Source: Drouetiella sp036703255
GTDB taxonomy: Bacteria; Cyanobacteriota; Cyanobacteriia; Elainellales; Elainellaceae
Assembly (NCBI GenBank): GCA_036703255.1
Contig: DATNPL010000181.1
Location: 27,986 to 91,985, forward strand
Reading direction: 5' to 3'
Length of the DNA: 64,000 bases
Notes under the pieces: model-generated
Database searches by the model: none
What the model saw: only the letters and a program-made list of their open reading frames with translations
Told to the model about the DNA's origin: nothing
Position numbers and translations under genes: made by a program
Part shown: piece after piece, positions 63,964-64,000 of the stretch
How positions within the stretch are numbered: position 1 is the stretch's first letter
Layout: each line of letters starts with the position of its first letter

Positions 63964-64000
63964 GAGCAGTTTTTGGAAGTGCCGCGCTCCGCGCGGCACT
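63964..64000. repeat. Hairpin of the GCGGAG-core family, copy G (cut by window end)
   Basis: AGTGCCGCGC (63978-63987) pairs with GCGCGGCACT (63991-64000) around TCC, with the CTCCGC core. The left arm begins further out as GCAGTTTTTGG, so the right arm should continue beyond the window. Left flank matches copy E at 45028. Confidence 0.85.

Noticed and set aside
1..64000. CRISPR arrays, tRNA, rRNA and complete insertion sequences
   Set aside because: I looked for regularly spaced direct repeats, cloverleaf patterns and paired terminal repeats with a transposase and found none; the tandem repeats seen have only two to four units without unique spacers.

Overview
This window comes from a cyanobacterial chromosome, probably a filamentous or Leptolyngbya-like strain. 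The evidence is a phycocyanin operon (cpcB, cpcA, cpcE, cpcF), ferredoxin-dependent bilin reductases (pebA, pebB), a group 3 sigma factor of the SigF type, solanesyl diphosphate synthase, several cyanobacteria-restricted DUF families, and very frequent HIP1 octamers (GCGATCGC). The presence of pebAB implies that phycoerythrobilin is made. I found no CRISPR array, rRNA, tRNA, complete insertion sequence or prophage; most of the window is ordinary core genome.

Layout. 1-5.5 kb (minus strand): start of a DEAD/DEAH helicase, then the pigment cluster read right to left as pebA-pebB and cpcB-cpcA-cpcE-cpcF, with no linker genes between cpcA and cpcE. 5.7-10.8 kb (plus): two sensor histidine kinases with closely related catalytic cores but different sensors. 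10.7-16.9 kb: cobalamin biosynthesis, with cobL on the minus strand and a divergent cobG-cobH-cobI-cbiG/cobJ operon behind a cobalamin riboswitch whose expression platform abuts the Shine-Dalgarno sequence of a TTG-started cobG. 17-19.1 kb: a double-RCK potassium channel protein. 19.2-19.9 kb: an AT-rich sulfotransferase that looks acquired. 20.3-25.2 kb: purM, glgP and a GGDEF response regulator.

25.6-32.3 kb: small conserved proteins, a 2Fe-2S ferredoxin, a DUF3326 protein, a CPBP protease, a class II aldolase, DUF2996, and a thrC/ThiS-like pair. 32.6-34.7 kb: an enolase-superfamily epimerase overlapping a DUF1611 gene (dgcA/dgcN-like). 34.8-37.3 kb: a methyltransferase-glycosyltransferase fusion and a PPC-domain protein. 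37.7-43.3 kb: YjbQ, hemB, sigF, a Bax-inhibitor-1 protein, a VanX-like dipeptidase and an FHA protein. 43.3-44.1 kb has no gene. 44.1-49.7 kb: nitrilase-family amidase, NhaS3-like antiporter, murI and sds. 49.9-58.3 kb: Gfo/Idh oxidoreductase, NarL-type regulator, an MBL/beta-CASP protein with a cysteine-rich tail, and mfd. 58.3-64 kb: a small unknown protein, GH1 beta-glucosidase, a secreted protein, a PrsW-like protease and obg.

A recurring structural theme is a family of long, near-perfect hairpins just after gene 3' ends. Their arms differ, but the apex keeps a GCGGAG/CTCCGC core. Two very short membrane-protein genes (33 and 40 codons) are also reported.
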